Positions 1-11,415 of a DNA stretch of 64,000 bases are shown here, one piece after another (within the stretch, counting starts at the first letter, position 1; the number at the start of each line of letters is the position of its first letter). The notes under the pieces were generated by a model. That model ran no database searches. It was not told where the DNA came from and saw only the letters and a list, made by a program, of their open reading frames with translations. This DNA is from Dichetophora obliterata (taxonomy: Eukaryota; Arthropoda; Insecta; Diptera; Sciomyzidae): positions 121,868,920-121,932,919 of the forward strand of contig OY986438.1 of the NCBI GenBank assembly GCA_963920525.1, read 5' to 3'. The translations under genes were made by a program, and so were the position numbers.

Positions 1-1342
1 TAACTTTTTATTTTTGTTAGTATTACGAGCTCATTTTATTTTATTGCAGTAGGCAGCTGTGGCTGAACAGATGTTGTTTTAGAATTTCTTTCTTTTTGAA
101 ACTATCTTAATTTATAGGTTTTTAAAAAAAAAATTGTATGTTATTAACAGAGACCTGCAAGCCGTAGCTACATTTAATAGTGCAAGAATAAGTCGTAAGA
201 CCAAATATAACCGATTTGAGTTGTTTCAAGTTCGGGTAAGCGATGGTATATGTTATCGTACACGAACAAGGAAATAAAGGCATGCACCGTAACTACCGCA
301 TCTGGTCCCAAAAAAAAAAAAAATTCAAAAGGGGTCACATCTCTCCTAGTTAAAAGGGGTCAAATGTATGAATTATTCTTATTATTCCCCCCTTCTCTAT
401 CCACAATATTTCTACGGAACACACACACTCACTTTCTACACTCTTATCCTCTATAAAAAAAAAATAAATACTTTATACCTCTACGGAAGTTATCTCTAGA
501 GTGATATTATGTATAATATGGCCCTAATATTTTTCTTCCCCCAAAAATTTGCCACCTTTCTGAGGGTCCCCATAAAAAACCCAAAAATTGTCCAAAATAG
601 TTCTTATCTCTTTAAAATTGATCCCAACAGGGTTTCTTTTACTATTTTTTCGGAACCACCTAATTATCGGCCTTTTGAGTGACATACACAAAAATAGACA
701 AAAATAGACAAAAAGTGTCTAAAATCGTTTTAAAAGAACACGAACCTCTAAACAGACACAATGTATGAACTGGTCCTATACTGTTTTCACCCCAACATTA
801 CTTCCTAACAATCTTTTTCTCTATATGCCAACCTTCTAGGAGTAGGAGGACCCGCGGAATTAAAGTGCTATAGGAGCCCGATGAAAATTTTGGTTTTTTT
901 AGCCCTAGGACGCTACAGTATCTGAGTGACATGTGACACAAATACTACACTTGGCTCACGCGCGCCCCACCATTTAACTCGATACTCATACTCGATACTC
1001 CTTGAGTTCTTATCATAGAAAGATGATTTTTTCAGTTTGATTCATCAAGAGAGTGGTGAGTATTGAAGCACGCTTTGTTTGGGTTTAGGGGTAAAAATTA
1101 CTACAAAAGTAATTTTTTTTTACTTTCACTCGAATCTCTAGAGGATCTTAAAATACACTTCCTGGTTGAAGGATTTGCATGAAATCCGAAATTATCGTCC
1201 ATATTTGACTGTTGGCTCAAAAACTGGTTTTTGGAGTTTTCAAAAATTGGGGGCAGTTTTGAAGCACGACTAAAAATCGCAGAAAGTAGACTTTTTTGTG
1301 AAAATTCTTTATTGGGATCGGAGAAAACGACAAATTATTATG
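1..1342. other. AT-rich spacer, no gene seen
   Basis: I see no coding sequence. The stretch holds A- and T-runs, a short repeat of AAAAATAGAC near 690-710, two close copies of an AAAGGGGTCA word near 328-362, and short open frames without family resemblance. It ends at the 8-bp duplication flanking the hAT element. Confidence 0.6.
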
Positions 1343-1350
1343 ATCTAAAC

Positions 1351-4300
1351 TAGTGATGCCCAACTCATCAGCTCACGCTGCTTGCGTCGAGCTCACAGCG
1401 GCTCATCACATACAACGAAATAAAGTATACATCGATTCAATACAGAAGAACACTTTTCTCACATGTATGAGAAGAGAAAAAAAAAATTTTTGGAGTGTTC
1501 TTCATTTTGATTGGCCGACATTAAAAAAAATTACGTATTTCTTTAGCAGAAAAATAAATTAATTAAATTCAATGTATATTCCCGAATTTTTATGTTCATC
1601 ACAACTGCGCTGCGGAAGTACTGATTTTTATTTTCCAAAATCAGCCAATCAAAATTGAAAAAAATTGAGATGAGAAAATAAAATGTCAGCCGGTGTTTAA
1701 CTTCACAATTTTGTTCTCTAAAACTCATGTATGTATTTGTTTCAACAACATTGCACGGTGGGCAAAAACACTAGTATGCAACCTTATAAATTAAATTATT
1801 TTTGTACATCCATAAAATAAGTTCGATAATACATAAATAAAAAAGAATTGATATAACATTTATATTATATTTTTTATTAAGATGATAACTGACAGCGTTT
1901 ATTTAAAATGATATCATTAATATTAGGCTGTATTTCCTGTGCTGATGAAAGACGCAAAACAGCTCTCAATTTATCGTCTGAAAGACGATTTCGCAAGCGA
2001 GTTTTATTTAATTTCATTGTTGTGCTGCCAAACATTGCTATTATATTAATAGCAGTTCACGAATTTTTTGATATTTCAAAACGCACAGTTTCTTATAAAA
2101 ATAAACGATAGAAGCCAACTCTTTATGATTATTTCTCTCTCGGTTGTCACATTGCAGATCTATTAGCTCTATTTGCAATTCTGATGGTGAAGTATATGGG
2201 TCAATAGCAAAAGGATTTACGAACATTTATAGCTTACTTTTTATAATAAATAATTCCGAAAATCTCTCTGTAAATTCTTTTTCTAAATTCGAGACTTCAT
2301 TGCAGAACTTGGTTACATTAATAACCTGATTTTCTGCACTCATTTGTAGGCACGGTAAAAATTTTGGTCCTTTAGTTGCCGTTTCCAGAGAGCCAATTTC
2401 CTCTTAAATGCCTCAATTTCATCACTCATGTTGCTAATGAGTTTGTCGCGTCCTAAAAGAGCCAAGTTAAACGAATTTAGATGTTGGGTTATGTCCGTCA
2501 TGAAAGCTAAATCAGCAATCCATTCAGGGTCAAGCAAAATCGGATATGGCTTACTTTTTTTTTCCTATGTTTACAGAGTAAAGTTAAATAATACAATTAT
2601 TTGCAAAGATTAAAGATAAACCTACCAAAAACTCATAAATGTGTCCTCTTAGTTCGAGAAACCGCTTAAGAGTCTTGCCACGACTCAGCCATCGAATCTC
2701 GCAAAAATATGGAGTGTCGGTATGTTCTTGTCCACACATATCAAGCTCTCTTTAAACTCTCGATGGCTCAACCCATGTGCTTTAACCATATTTACACACT
2801 TAACAACAACATCCATAACATTCTTTTATGATAAAGATTTGGCGCAAAGAGCTTCTTGATGGATAAGACAGTGTACCGCAACAAAATCATTTAAATTTTC
2901 GAATCGAAATTTTTGCCGCAGCCGAGCAATAAAACCAGTCTTATGTCCTGTCATTGCTCGTACTCCGTCAGTTGCAACACAAACTACTTTTTTCCGTGGC
3001 AAATCTATCCGTACAACGCAGTCATCAATACATGTAAAAATATCTGATGCTGTTGTTGTTCCTTTCATCGCAATTATGTCAAGTAGCTCCTCCGTGACAT
3101 TAAACTCGGTATCAACACCCCGTATGAAGACTGCTAACTGAGCAATATCTGTTACATCAGTGCTTTCATCTATTGCTAAGAATACTGTAACAAACGTTTT
3201 TATACGAGCCTTTAGCTGCTGTTCAGAGTCCTCTGCCATATCTTGCAATCGTCTTGTTATTGTCGACCTAGACAAGCTTATTGCCTCATATTTGGGCAGC
3301 TCTTCCTTTGATAAAATTTCAACTGCTTTTAATATGCAAGTTTTTATAAAATCACCATCACAAAATGTATGATTTCCGCGGACTAAATCAAGTGCTATTT
3401 CATAGCTAACTCTAACGGAGTGGGTATTCGAAAAGTTATCATCCTACATTAATTTAAAAAATAGAGTTCCTATACTTTTTAAGGTCAAAAATTATTTAAT
3501 ACTTACCAATTTTTTTACTTCAAAACCTAAAATAAGTTCTTCATACAGTGACTTTCTATCTTCACCAACCATCATACTTATAAAATTCAGATCCATGAAG
3601 ATTATCATAATGCCTTTTGACGTTGGAATTTTTGCACAATATATGCTTATTGCATAAAAGGCATTGTGACTCACCACCATGATCGCGACATAAATAAGGA
3701 ATTTACCAATTTGTGTTAAAGCTATAATTTTTTTTTAACATTTTACTTCATATATTTTCCTTTGATAAATTTTTTTCTTTATGTCAGCACAATTCAAATA
3801 TATTTTACTTATAAATAAAATAATTTTAAATTAAACTTGCTTCAATGACATCTATTTCATCAAAAATCTGAATGTCTGAAAAATTCCCTCTATAAATTTT
3901 GCTTGGTAAAGAAACAACCAAATTTGAAAATTGTTCCACTGTAAGCAAAAAAAAAACGTAAGCAACCCAGCAAGAAGTATCTGTGACCGGATACATAAAT
4001 CTCTATACTTATGCCTATAAACTACAAACACGTTTTAATAAATCATTATAAATTTTAATTGTATGTACGTCAAACCATTATGCAACTGAATTGTCTCCAT
4101 TTTTTAAACTGCCTATAAACTTTTAAATATTTCCTTTTATATATTATTGTATATATCTGTGCCGTTTTATAAAAACATCTTACGTCGAAGACAGATCTGA
4201 GTTATTGATGAAGCTGTGCTTCACGGATAAAGCCCTATAAACACACAAAATCAGGAGTTTCTAGCATGACCTTAGCCACTTTGGCTCAAAAACGAAACAT

Positions 4301-4630
4301 CCTTTCAAACAACTTGTCTGTCGATTGAAAACTTTGAAGAAGATTTCTAGAAACATGATTTTTACACTTAAGATGTTACTATAAAATGCCATACATATAT
4401 TTAAATAAATAAGTTGTACTTAACTATACTTAAAGAATAAAAGTATTTTTTAACTATAGTTGAAAATGTCACTGCTTTTTTATTGTATAACTGCTGGCTC
4501 CAGTAAAATTATTTTCTTACTGGGTTTTCTTTTCAAATATCGCATACAATCAAACATTCAGGGAGCTCGCGGAGCTCAACGTCAGCTCGTAAGAGCTAAA
4601 AGCTCGTAGGAGCTGAGCTGAGCATCACTA
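1351..4630 (-). mobile_element. hAT transposon with BED-finger transposase, 8-bp TSD
   Basis: The element is bounded by imperfect terminal inverted repeats: TAGTGATGCCCAACTCA on the left, and TAGTGATGCTCAGCTCA when the right end is reverse-complemented. Both ends are followed inward by AGCTC-rich subterminal words. The 8-bp direct repeat ATCTAAAC lies immediately outside each end (1343-1350 and 4631-4638), which is the hallmark of hAT insertion. Length is 3,280 bp. The transposase lies on the minus strand and is broken. About 650 bp of AT-rich sequence separates its start from the right end. The intact duplication means the insertion has not been rearranged since it landed, although its gene has decayed. 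Confidence 0.92.
1877..3702 (-). pseudogene. Decayed hAT transposase, ZBED5/GTF2IRD2-like
   Basis: Reading the minus strand from 3702, a BED-type zinc finger comes first (motif CLLC, then H-Y-x3-H, about 3690-3604). A frameshift near 3590-3570 follows, then a 63-nt intron with GTAAGT donor and ATGTAG acceptor (3506 to 3444). The RNase H-like core follows, with AIDESTDVTDIAQLAVF and CVATDGVRAMTG blocks and CLIHQEAL as the hAT histidine region. An in-frame stop sits at 2826-2828 and a frameshift near 2735, before the CEIRWLSRGKTLKRF block. The segment at 2340-2537 carries the TDITQHLN and LALWKRQL motifs. The C-terminal dimerisation region at 1877-2050 starts with FGST, has lost a few residues, and ends at a natural stop. 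Block order and wording match vertebrate and insect ZBED5/GTF2IRD2-type hAT proteins, from family knowledge. It should bind the ends of its own element and catalyse cut-and-paste transposition, but this copy cannot make a full protein. Confidence 0.88.
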
Positions 4631-4638
4631 ATCTAAAC

Positions 4639-6469
4639 TATGTATTAGATTTCAGAAAATGGATTAAATGAAAATTCTGAAGCTTCATATTGTTTTCATA
4701 TTTTACTCATAGTTTTCAAAGTTTTCGCATTGTTTTCACGCAATATGTGAATTATATTTTTTCACCATTCCAGCCAGCACAACATATTCGAAATCGGATC
4801 AGAAAACAAGGATGACCAAATCGGATCACACCGCCATATTAAAGTTAAAAAGATTAAGGAAAAACAAATCGGAAAAATTTGCTTTATTAAATTTGTAATT
4901 GTTTCAATGTTGCAAAATAAATCTACATTAAAAATATAAGTTAATTAGATATTTCATTTCATAAGGAAGTGTTTTCTAACTGAACAGCGCTTTCGACACC
5001 AACGGCAGTGGTAAAAGATTAAATTTGTTGATTTTTGGGATTTTTTTAATATTTTTTATCCTAAAACCAGGGTCTGATATGTTCCCGGAATAAATTTTTT
5101 TTGAGGAATATCTAAAATATTTTTTTAAAATTATTGAAGTCATTTTGAATGCGAAGGAATAGTTTTATCGATTTTTTATGATTTTTTTGTGTTTGAAATG
5201 CCTAAAACAAGAACTTTGAGAATTTTTGAAAAAAATCAAGTCTTAACAGCTATAACTTTTTCATCCAGATTTTGGTTTTTGTAGTTTTTTGCACAAAATA
5301 GCTTAAGACTATGCCAGAGTTACCCGTTGTCATTTTTTTAAATTCCGCATATTTGGATTTTTGAGGATTTTTTCGTAAAAATACCCAAACTCGAAATTTA
5401 CAAAATTTCACACTTCTAGTAAAAAATTTCCTAACGACCAAGTTATTCAACGTAATCATATAATTTTTTGTATTTGAATTAAAGTTTTTTTTTTTTCGGA
5501 AAACATTTTAACAGCACTTTATTGCAATGCTTTCAAAAATGAATTTTTAAGATTTTTTTTACTACAACAAAAAAAAAAGAAAGACATTTTTTCAATAAAT
5601 AAAATATCACAACTCTAGCAATTTTTATCCGATTGTTAAGTTTTACATCTCATTTTTAGGGACAATCAAATAACAAACAAAGTGCATACCAGTTTTAGAC
5701 ATAAAATAAGGTTACATGTGCAAACAATCGAGTAATATGTAAAAAGTCAAAAAAATGTTGATATGTTTTCAATTTCAAATTTAAATCGCTTTGATGGTCG
5801 GGTTAATTATTTTCGATTAATTACAATTTGATATTTTTATTGTTTTTAAATCAAAAGGAACGATTTTTCAGCCATCCATTTCAAAAATCTCCCTATTGCT
5901 AAGGTCACCCTTAGTATTCACCTTTTCGATTCGCTTAAAAATATTTATGAAAAAGCCACAAATACAAATACTCAAAAAAATTGAACATCCGGTTAATTTT
6001 GCAAAACTGTTAAAATACTTTGGTGCGCGTCAACTTTCTAAAAGTTCAACCCTAAATGAGCACAGAAATACATTCAAACAAAAAAAATTTGACCCCCTGA
6101 CCTTTGCAGAAATCTCTTAAAGGTAATTTTGAAAATATACAGGACCTGAACCACCTTATAAAATATGGTGCCGAAACAAAAAAAAAAAAATTAAATTTAT
6201 TTTAATAGCATATTTTAAGGAATATTTTGGACTTATTTTAGTTTTTTTTTTTCTTTTTAAAAAACCGTTCTGATTATTTTTGGTGAAATTTTGATCCTGT
6301 AATTTTAAAAAAAAAAATTAATTTTTTATCATCAAATTTTTTTCTTATCTTGCACCACCGATATTATGTTTGTAATTTTGCATTTTTGGGCAAAGCTTCG
6401 GCTTTACTTCAGTATATCATATTTTTTTCGGTGATCAAGAATTTAAAAAAAAAGTAAAAACTTAATATA
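4639..6469. other. AT-rich spacer, no gene seen
   Basis: I see only long A/T runs and short open frames (for example 5250-5459 minus and 5896-6120 plus) without domain resemblance. A short CGGATCA-containing direct repeat lies near 4794-4827. Confidence 0.55.
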
Positions 6470-7533
6470 AAGGGTGTTTTTTATAGAGTGATACAACTTT
6501 GAGTTGGCATCACTGCTTTATTTGACCACCCATTTAACAGCTGATGGTTGCTTTTTGTTTAGTTTGCTTTGACATTTTATTATGGATCGACGACTTACAC
6601 CAGAGCAACGCGTGCAAATTGTGGATATTTTTAATCAAAATAATGGTTCTGTTCGTCAAACTTATCGTGCACTTCGTCCATTTTATGGCGTACATAATCG
6701 TCCTTCAGAGCTGATAATTCGAAGAACAATAGATCGTTTTCGGACCACATTTACTGCTACTGATAATGTGCATCCCGTGAGACGCCGAACAGTGCGCACT
6801 GAAGAATTTGTAGCCGCTGTACAGGAAAGCATTGGAGATGATCCTAATCAATCAATTCGTCGCCGTTCTCAGCAACAGGGGTTGTGTCCTTCCACTTTAT
6901 GGAAGAGTTTACGAAAAGATCCTGGCTTAAAACCTTTCAAGATTCAACTTGTGCAGGAATTAAGCCAAAAGACCATCGTATGCGCCGCCAATTCGGCGAA
7001 TTGGCTAAGGCACAAATTGATATTGATTTTGAATTTCCATGGAAAATTTTATTTTTCGATGAAGCCTATTTTTGGTTGAATGGGTATGTAAATAAACAGA
7101 ATCGTCATATTTGGAGTGAGGAGAATCCACAAGCTTTTGTCGAAACACCATTACATCCACAGAAAATTACTGTTAGGTGCGCTTTATTGGCCCTTAAGAT
7201 CGTGTGATTTAACCCCATTGGATTATTTTCTTTGGGGTTATGTAAAGTCACTTGTCTAAGTCGATAAACCACAAACAATTGAACACCTGGAAATCAACAT
7301 TCGAAGAGTTATCGGCGAGGTACGGCAGCAAATGCTGCTAAAAGTTTGTGAAAATTGGTGTTCCAGATTGCGCCTTGTACGCGCCAGCTGTGGCGGCCAC
7401 ATGGCCAAAATCATATTTAAACAATAATGTCATAAAATATTCTATCCAATAAAGCCCGCTTCATTGATATTAAAAATACATAACTATGTTTAATTATGAT
7501 TTAAACATGTATCACTCTATAAAAAACACCCTT
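6470..7533 (+). mobile_element. Mariner-like element, DD41D (rosa-like) type, internally deleted
   Basis: Terminal inverted repeats begin AAGGGTGTTTTTTATAGA and are identical for about 26 bp at both ends. The element lies between TA dinucleotides (6468-6469 and 7534-7535), as Tc1/mariner elements do. At 1,064 bp it is shorter than a full copy because the transposase has an internal deletion. The second copy, at 47.3-48.9 kb, shares the same ends. It is inserted right beside the 3' end of a hAT-like transposase relic. Confidence 0.92.
6582..7427 (+). pseudogene. Mariner transposase, frameshifted and internally deleted
   Basis: An ATG at 6582 opens a typical N-terminal helix-turn-helix region (LTPEQRVQIVDIF, later SIRRRSQQQGLCPSTLW). 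A single-base loss near 6962 shifts the frame. The catalytic core continues one frame over with FFDEAYFWLNGYVNKQNRHIW, which contains the first catalytic aspartate, and HPQKITVRCAL. About 80-90 codons are then missing, including the second catalytic aspartate. Reading resumes in another frame at RSCDLTPLDYFLWGY, which holds the third acidic residue, and runs to a stop at 7425-7427 after GGHMAKIIFKQ. A TAA interrupts the tail near 7258. The missing block is present in the copy at 48.2-48.7 kb, so the deletion is specific to this copy. It cannot encode an active enzyme. Confidence 0.88.
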
Positions 7534-7584
7534 TATTATTGTTATTCAAATTTTTATTTTTTAAAAATATAAATTTTTTAATAT

Positions 7585-8083
7585 CTTTTAAAGTTTTCCT
7601 GTGATTATCTACCACTTGCAACAAATATTGTTTTTGCTCATTTGCTGTAATTGAATTGTTAAATTCGGTAATCAAGGCCACAGCCCTCTCTGCAGAGTCA
7701 TTGACTACTTTAAGCTGTGTGACTATTTTTAGAGCACTTAGACAAGCTAAGTTATTACGCCACTCTGCAGGGTCATTTTGTAAAAACTCTTAAGAAATAT
7801 TTAGTTTTTGAAAAAAAGTGGAGTATTCTGTGTGACGAGGTTCTCTAAATTTGCCCTCGAATAATTATTTATGGATAAAGCCTTCCTCAAATGAGTATTG
7901 GTTCCTGTTCTGTTTATTTTCTGCTATTTTTTTGTGGGTGTTTGTTGTCAAAGTTTGATCAAAGAATGCAAAAGCAACCAGCTCTTCTCCAAGGTACAAC
8001 AAATCTTGCTCTAACTTTTTGAGCGCAACTTCTGCTGTACGCGGACTTACACGTTTGTAAATGTGACACATAATGAGCTTCAA
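7585..8083 (-). pseudogene. C-terminal relic of an orphan hAT-like transposase
   Basis: Read on the minus strand, 8083-7865 gives LEQDLLYLGEELVAFAFFDQ. After two in-frame stops, the same frame continues through FLQNDPAEW, LKVVNDSAERAVALI and KQYLLQVVDNHRK down to about 7585. Each block has a counterpart in the transposase at 41.6-44.1 kb (HHLWYISEETIALAFFD, then VVNDTAERGVKFI, then LLLQVVEAYRHKY). It is therefore a second, clearly diverged member of that family, keeping only about the last 165 codons. The downstream side runs into the mariner at 7533. I found no terminal repeat that can be assigned to it. Confidence 0.75.
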
Positions 8084-8570
8084 TGTTGTTCAAGATTGTT
8101 TTAGTATATTTTTATAAAGTGTAACAATGGCAGAGTAAGGCACTGAAATTTAATTGATGAATTTAGAAAACACCAATGAGACCCATGAAAATTGAAACGA
8201 TCAATCGGATTTTGTGAATGAGAAACAGTCATCTCTTATATCACAAACGGTGTCATGACTTTTATTTCTACATAAAAATTTTTAGTTTGTAGATTGTTAC
8301 TTCATTTGTATGGTCAATTCAGCAATGAAAAGTCATGATATAATTCATATGCAGAAATGTAGTTATATTTATCTTTTTTTTCTCTCTCTCTATTTTATTA
8401 TTTTGACTACTTGACTTAATAGAATTTTAGGGAAAATATTGTTTTCTTCAACCCAACTTATCTTTACAAAATAGTAAGTATTCTAAGAGAAGTGGCAACC
8501 CTGTTAAGAGTGAAGTTGAGAACATGGAATGAAATAAACAAGCATTGAGTAGAAAAATACTCGAAAATGT
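8084..8570. other. Spacer, nothing recognised
   Basis: AT-rich sequence with a short TC-rich run near 8378-8392. The N-terminal part of the upstream transposase relic is not visible here. Confidence 0.5.
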
Positions 8571-8670
8571 ATAAGTAACTCGAAAATATCACGAGTTACT
8601 CGATAATTTCTCGAGTAACTCGTAATTTCGAGTTAATTGAAACACCGAGTTACTTGAATTGAAATTCGAG

Positions 8671-8766
8671 TCGAGTTGCACTATTTGATTCGACTCGAGT
8701 TGCACTATTTGACTCGACTCGAGATGCACTATTCGACTCAACTATAGTTGCACTATTCGACTCGAC
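8671..8766. repeat. 24-bp tandem repeat, four copies
   Basis: Four adjacent 24-bp units, built on TCGAGTTGCACTATTTGA plus a TCGAC end, start at 8671, 8695, 8719 and 8743. They differ from each other by 1-5 bases. The preceding 100 bp (8570-8670) is a more degenerate field of CGAGTTACTCG words, probably older copies of a related unit. Confidence 0.85.
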
Positions 8767-9670
8767 TCGAGCTCGAAGCTATTCGCACAGGCCTAGTTGA
8801 AACAATAGTCATGAAACACGAAAAAACGGCCGCCTTTACGTTTTTGAATCCCGTACTCGAAAGCCCTAGCACGCACAAACTCTTATTTTTAAACACTTGC
8901 ACGCAAAAGCACGCAGTGTCACGCAAAAATCACGTCACGAGCACACCTCTTTTTTACATATGCATACCGAAACATTAATAATAATATTATATTATGTATA
9001 AACTGAAGAGTTTTTCGAAAGTTTTCAAATAATTGTATGTTGCCATTTTGCGAGTTTTTTTTTTTTTTTTTGTTAGGGCGATTTGTCGTGTTTTTTAAAA
9101 ATTTATTCGTGTTATGGTCTCCCAAAATTCGCAGTATGTTATACCGTAAAAAAGCCAAATCTTTTCCCAAAAATACAAAATTACAAAAAAATATCGGTGG
9201 AGCAAAACAAAGCACACGCTTGCACCAGAAACGAGTGTTTTGAAATCGGGCAGAGGTCTAGTGTGTACTGAAGATAAAAAGTATGCAATGCTTTTGTAAT
9301 AAAAAAGAAATTAAAAAATTATCTCTTTTATTATTATAGTAAACTTCAATTAATTATTATAAACTTCAATATTAAAATAATACTTTTTTTATATTACATT
9401 TTTTGCTTATGTGTATGAAAGTACTTTTGCTTCCTTTTAATAAAAAAGAAATTATTTGTAAAAACTTAAATTTACATATTAATAACCAGTTTCGATTTCG
9501 GTTTCGGTCGGACACTACATACATGTTTCATTGATTTATGTATTTGGTATTTTTTAAATAAAATATTTGTTCAAATAGTTCAGAAAATATAATATTTCTT
9601 CATTCTCGATTTCATCACTCAAACTGCCTGTTCATTTTTAATTAGTAAAATTTACATTGCTGGATACGGT
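8767..9670. other. Spacer with CACGCA-rich patch
   Basis: There is no gene. CACG/CACGCA words recur about ten times between 8815 and 8945, which resembles the subterminal motif clusters of DNA transposons, but I cannot place element ends. The rest is AT-rich. Confidence 0.4.
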
Positions 9671-10437
9671 CAGAGCTGTAAAAGAATGCATTCAATTTGA
9701 TTTCATTCACAAAAAGGTGAATTAGTGGATAACGAAGTAAGAATCATTCAATTAATGTAAAATTGATTTATAAATAAAATTTTTAGCTCACATTCATTTA
9801 AAAAAACATTAGTTATTCATTTTCGTTATTCAGAATAATAAAGCAATTTTTTCATTCATTTGAATGCTATTCACAAAGAATGCAATTCACAAAAAATTTC
9901 AGAATTTTCAATTATTCATTTTTTATTCACTATTCACTTTTTTATTCATTATTCATTTGTTATTAATTTTTTATTCACTATTCATTTTTTATTCATTATT
10001 TATTTGTTATTCATTTTATATTTCTGGCTTAGTACTAAAATGAAAAAAAAATTAATAATGAATAAAACATGAATAATGAATAAAAAATTAATGACGAATA
10101 AAAAATTAATAATGAATAACAAATAAATAATGAATAAAAAATTAATAACGAATAAAAATTGAATAATGAATAAAAAATTAAAAATAAATAAAAACGAGTA
10201 ATTGAAAATTCTTAAATTCTTTTTGAATTGCATTCTTTGTGAATGAATAGAAAAATTGATTCATTATTCTGAAAACGAAAATTAATAATTGAAATGAATA
10301 ATTAGTTATTTTTTTAAAAATGAATGCGAACTAAAATTTTTATTTATATATCAATTTTCCATCAATTGAATGAATTCTTATGTCGTTATTTAGTTGTACT
10401 TAAAACTCTGAATATGAATGCCGATTTTACAGCTCTG
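9671..10437. mobile_element. Foldback element with hAT-like ends
   Basis: The 13-bp repeat CAGAGCTGTAAAA at 9671 recurs in inverted orientation at 10425-10437. The flanking several hundred bases also pair imperfectly (for example GAATGCAATTCAC near 9879 with its reverse complement near 10225-10245). The centre is a run of ATTCATT/TTTATTC words that changes strand polarity near 10025. Length is 767 bp with no coding capacity. The ends fit the loose hAT terminal pattern (A at position 2, G at position 5), but I could not find an 8-bp duplication, so the class is uncertain. Confidence 0.6.
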
Positions 10438-10479
10438 GTCATCATCTTACAAATTCGAACGAGATAAACATAACTGAAA

Positions 10480-10890
10480 TAAAACTAAAATTTGAAAACC
10501 AATAAAATGTTTTTTAATTAATAAAAATAATGAAAATGGGAGTTTTTGGTCATTTTTTGAATTAATTGGAAACAATGAAAATTTTCGTTCCTAAAATGAA
10601 AATAGCCATTTAACTAACTCATTTTAAAATGCTTATTATAACAAATCAACGAACATTTTAGAATCTAATGTTCAAACTTTCGTTTGTAAAATGAAAATAA
10701 ACGTTTGACTTTCATTTTAAAATTTCCGTTGATAAAAATCAAACGATTATTTTGGAATCTAATTTTAAAATTTTCGTTTTTAAAATGAAAATTAACATTA
10801 GAAGTGCAAAATCTGGTTTAAATGTTTATTTTCGTTTTTAAAATGAAAATAAACATTAGAAGTGCAAAATCTGGTTTAAATGTTTTTAAA
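10480..10890. repeat. AAAATGAAAATAAAC-type tandem repeat with a 58-bp duplication
   Basis: The words TTTTAAAATGAAAAT and AAAATGAAAATAAACG recur several times with loose spacing. The clearest part is a 58-bp unit at 10771-10828 repeated at 10829-10885 with very few differences; each unit contains AGAAGTGCAAAATCTGG. Confidence 0.75.
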
Positions 10891-10936
10891 AATGGCACGT
10901 TTCTGCCTTTTTTGAAAATGTTGCTTTCTCTGTGAA

Positions 10937-11052
10937 TATCTGGAGAACCAGTAAAGCTACAAATACAAATCTTTCAACAATGATCAGGCACCTTATTTGA
11001 AGGACACGAGCCAAATTTAAAAAAGGACGTTGGTTTACTGGTTCTCCAGATA
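10937..11052. repeat. 19-bp perfect inverted repeat
   Basis: TATCTGGAGAACCAGTAAA at 10937-10955 is the exact reverse complement of 11034-11052, with a 78-bp loop. It could be a hairpin or part of a decayed element end. There is no coding sequence around it. Confidence 0.7.
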
Positions 11053-11415
11053 TCGCGAAAAATGTGTTCCATTTGTATAGGAGCTACCACGCCCACTTAT
11101 CCAATCACGCCTTAATTTAGCACATGCCCTTCAAATGACGTATTTGATGATTTCCTTAGTTTTTGTTTTCGTGGCTTTTTACTGGTAAGAAACCCATTAT
11201 GAATAGTTTTGTATAAAAAAATTTAATATATTTTTAAATTAAAATTTATATAAATTTTATACTTCACCAACAATATTTTTTTTTTTATAGACAAATTTTC
11301 GACGCTTTGCAAAAATCATAATGAAATTTCAATTCAACTCAACAAAGAAGAGGCTCAGAAGGTTTATTCAAAGTTGCTAGTTGAGATCAATATTTAAGAA
11401 AATTAATTTGTATTA

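Noticed and set aside
5250..6120. Possible inverted repeat between 5250-5459 and 5896-6120
   Set aside because: Shared words are short and A/T-rich; pairing does not exceed what such composition gives by chance.
9860..10233. Overlapping Phe/Ile-rich frames on both strands
   Set aside because: They arise from the ATTCATT/TTTATTC centre of the foldback element.
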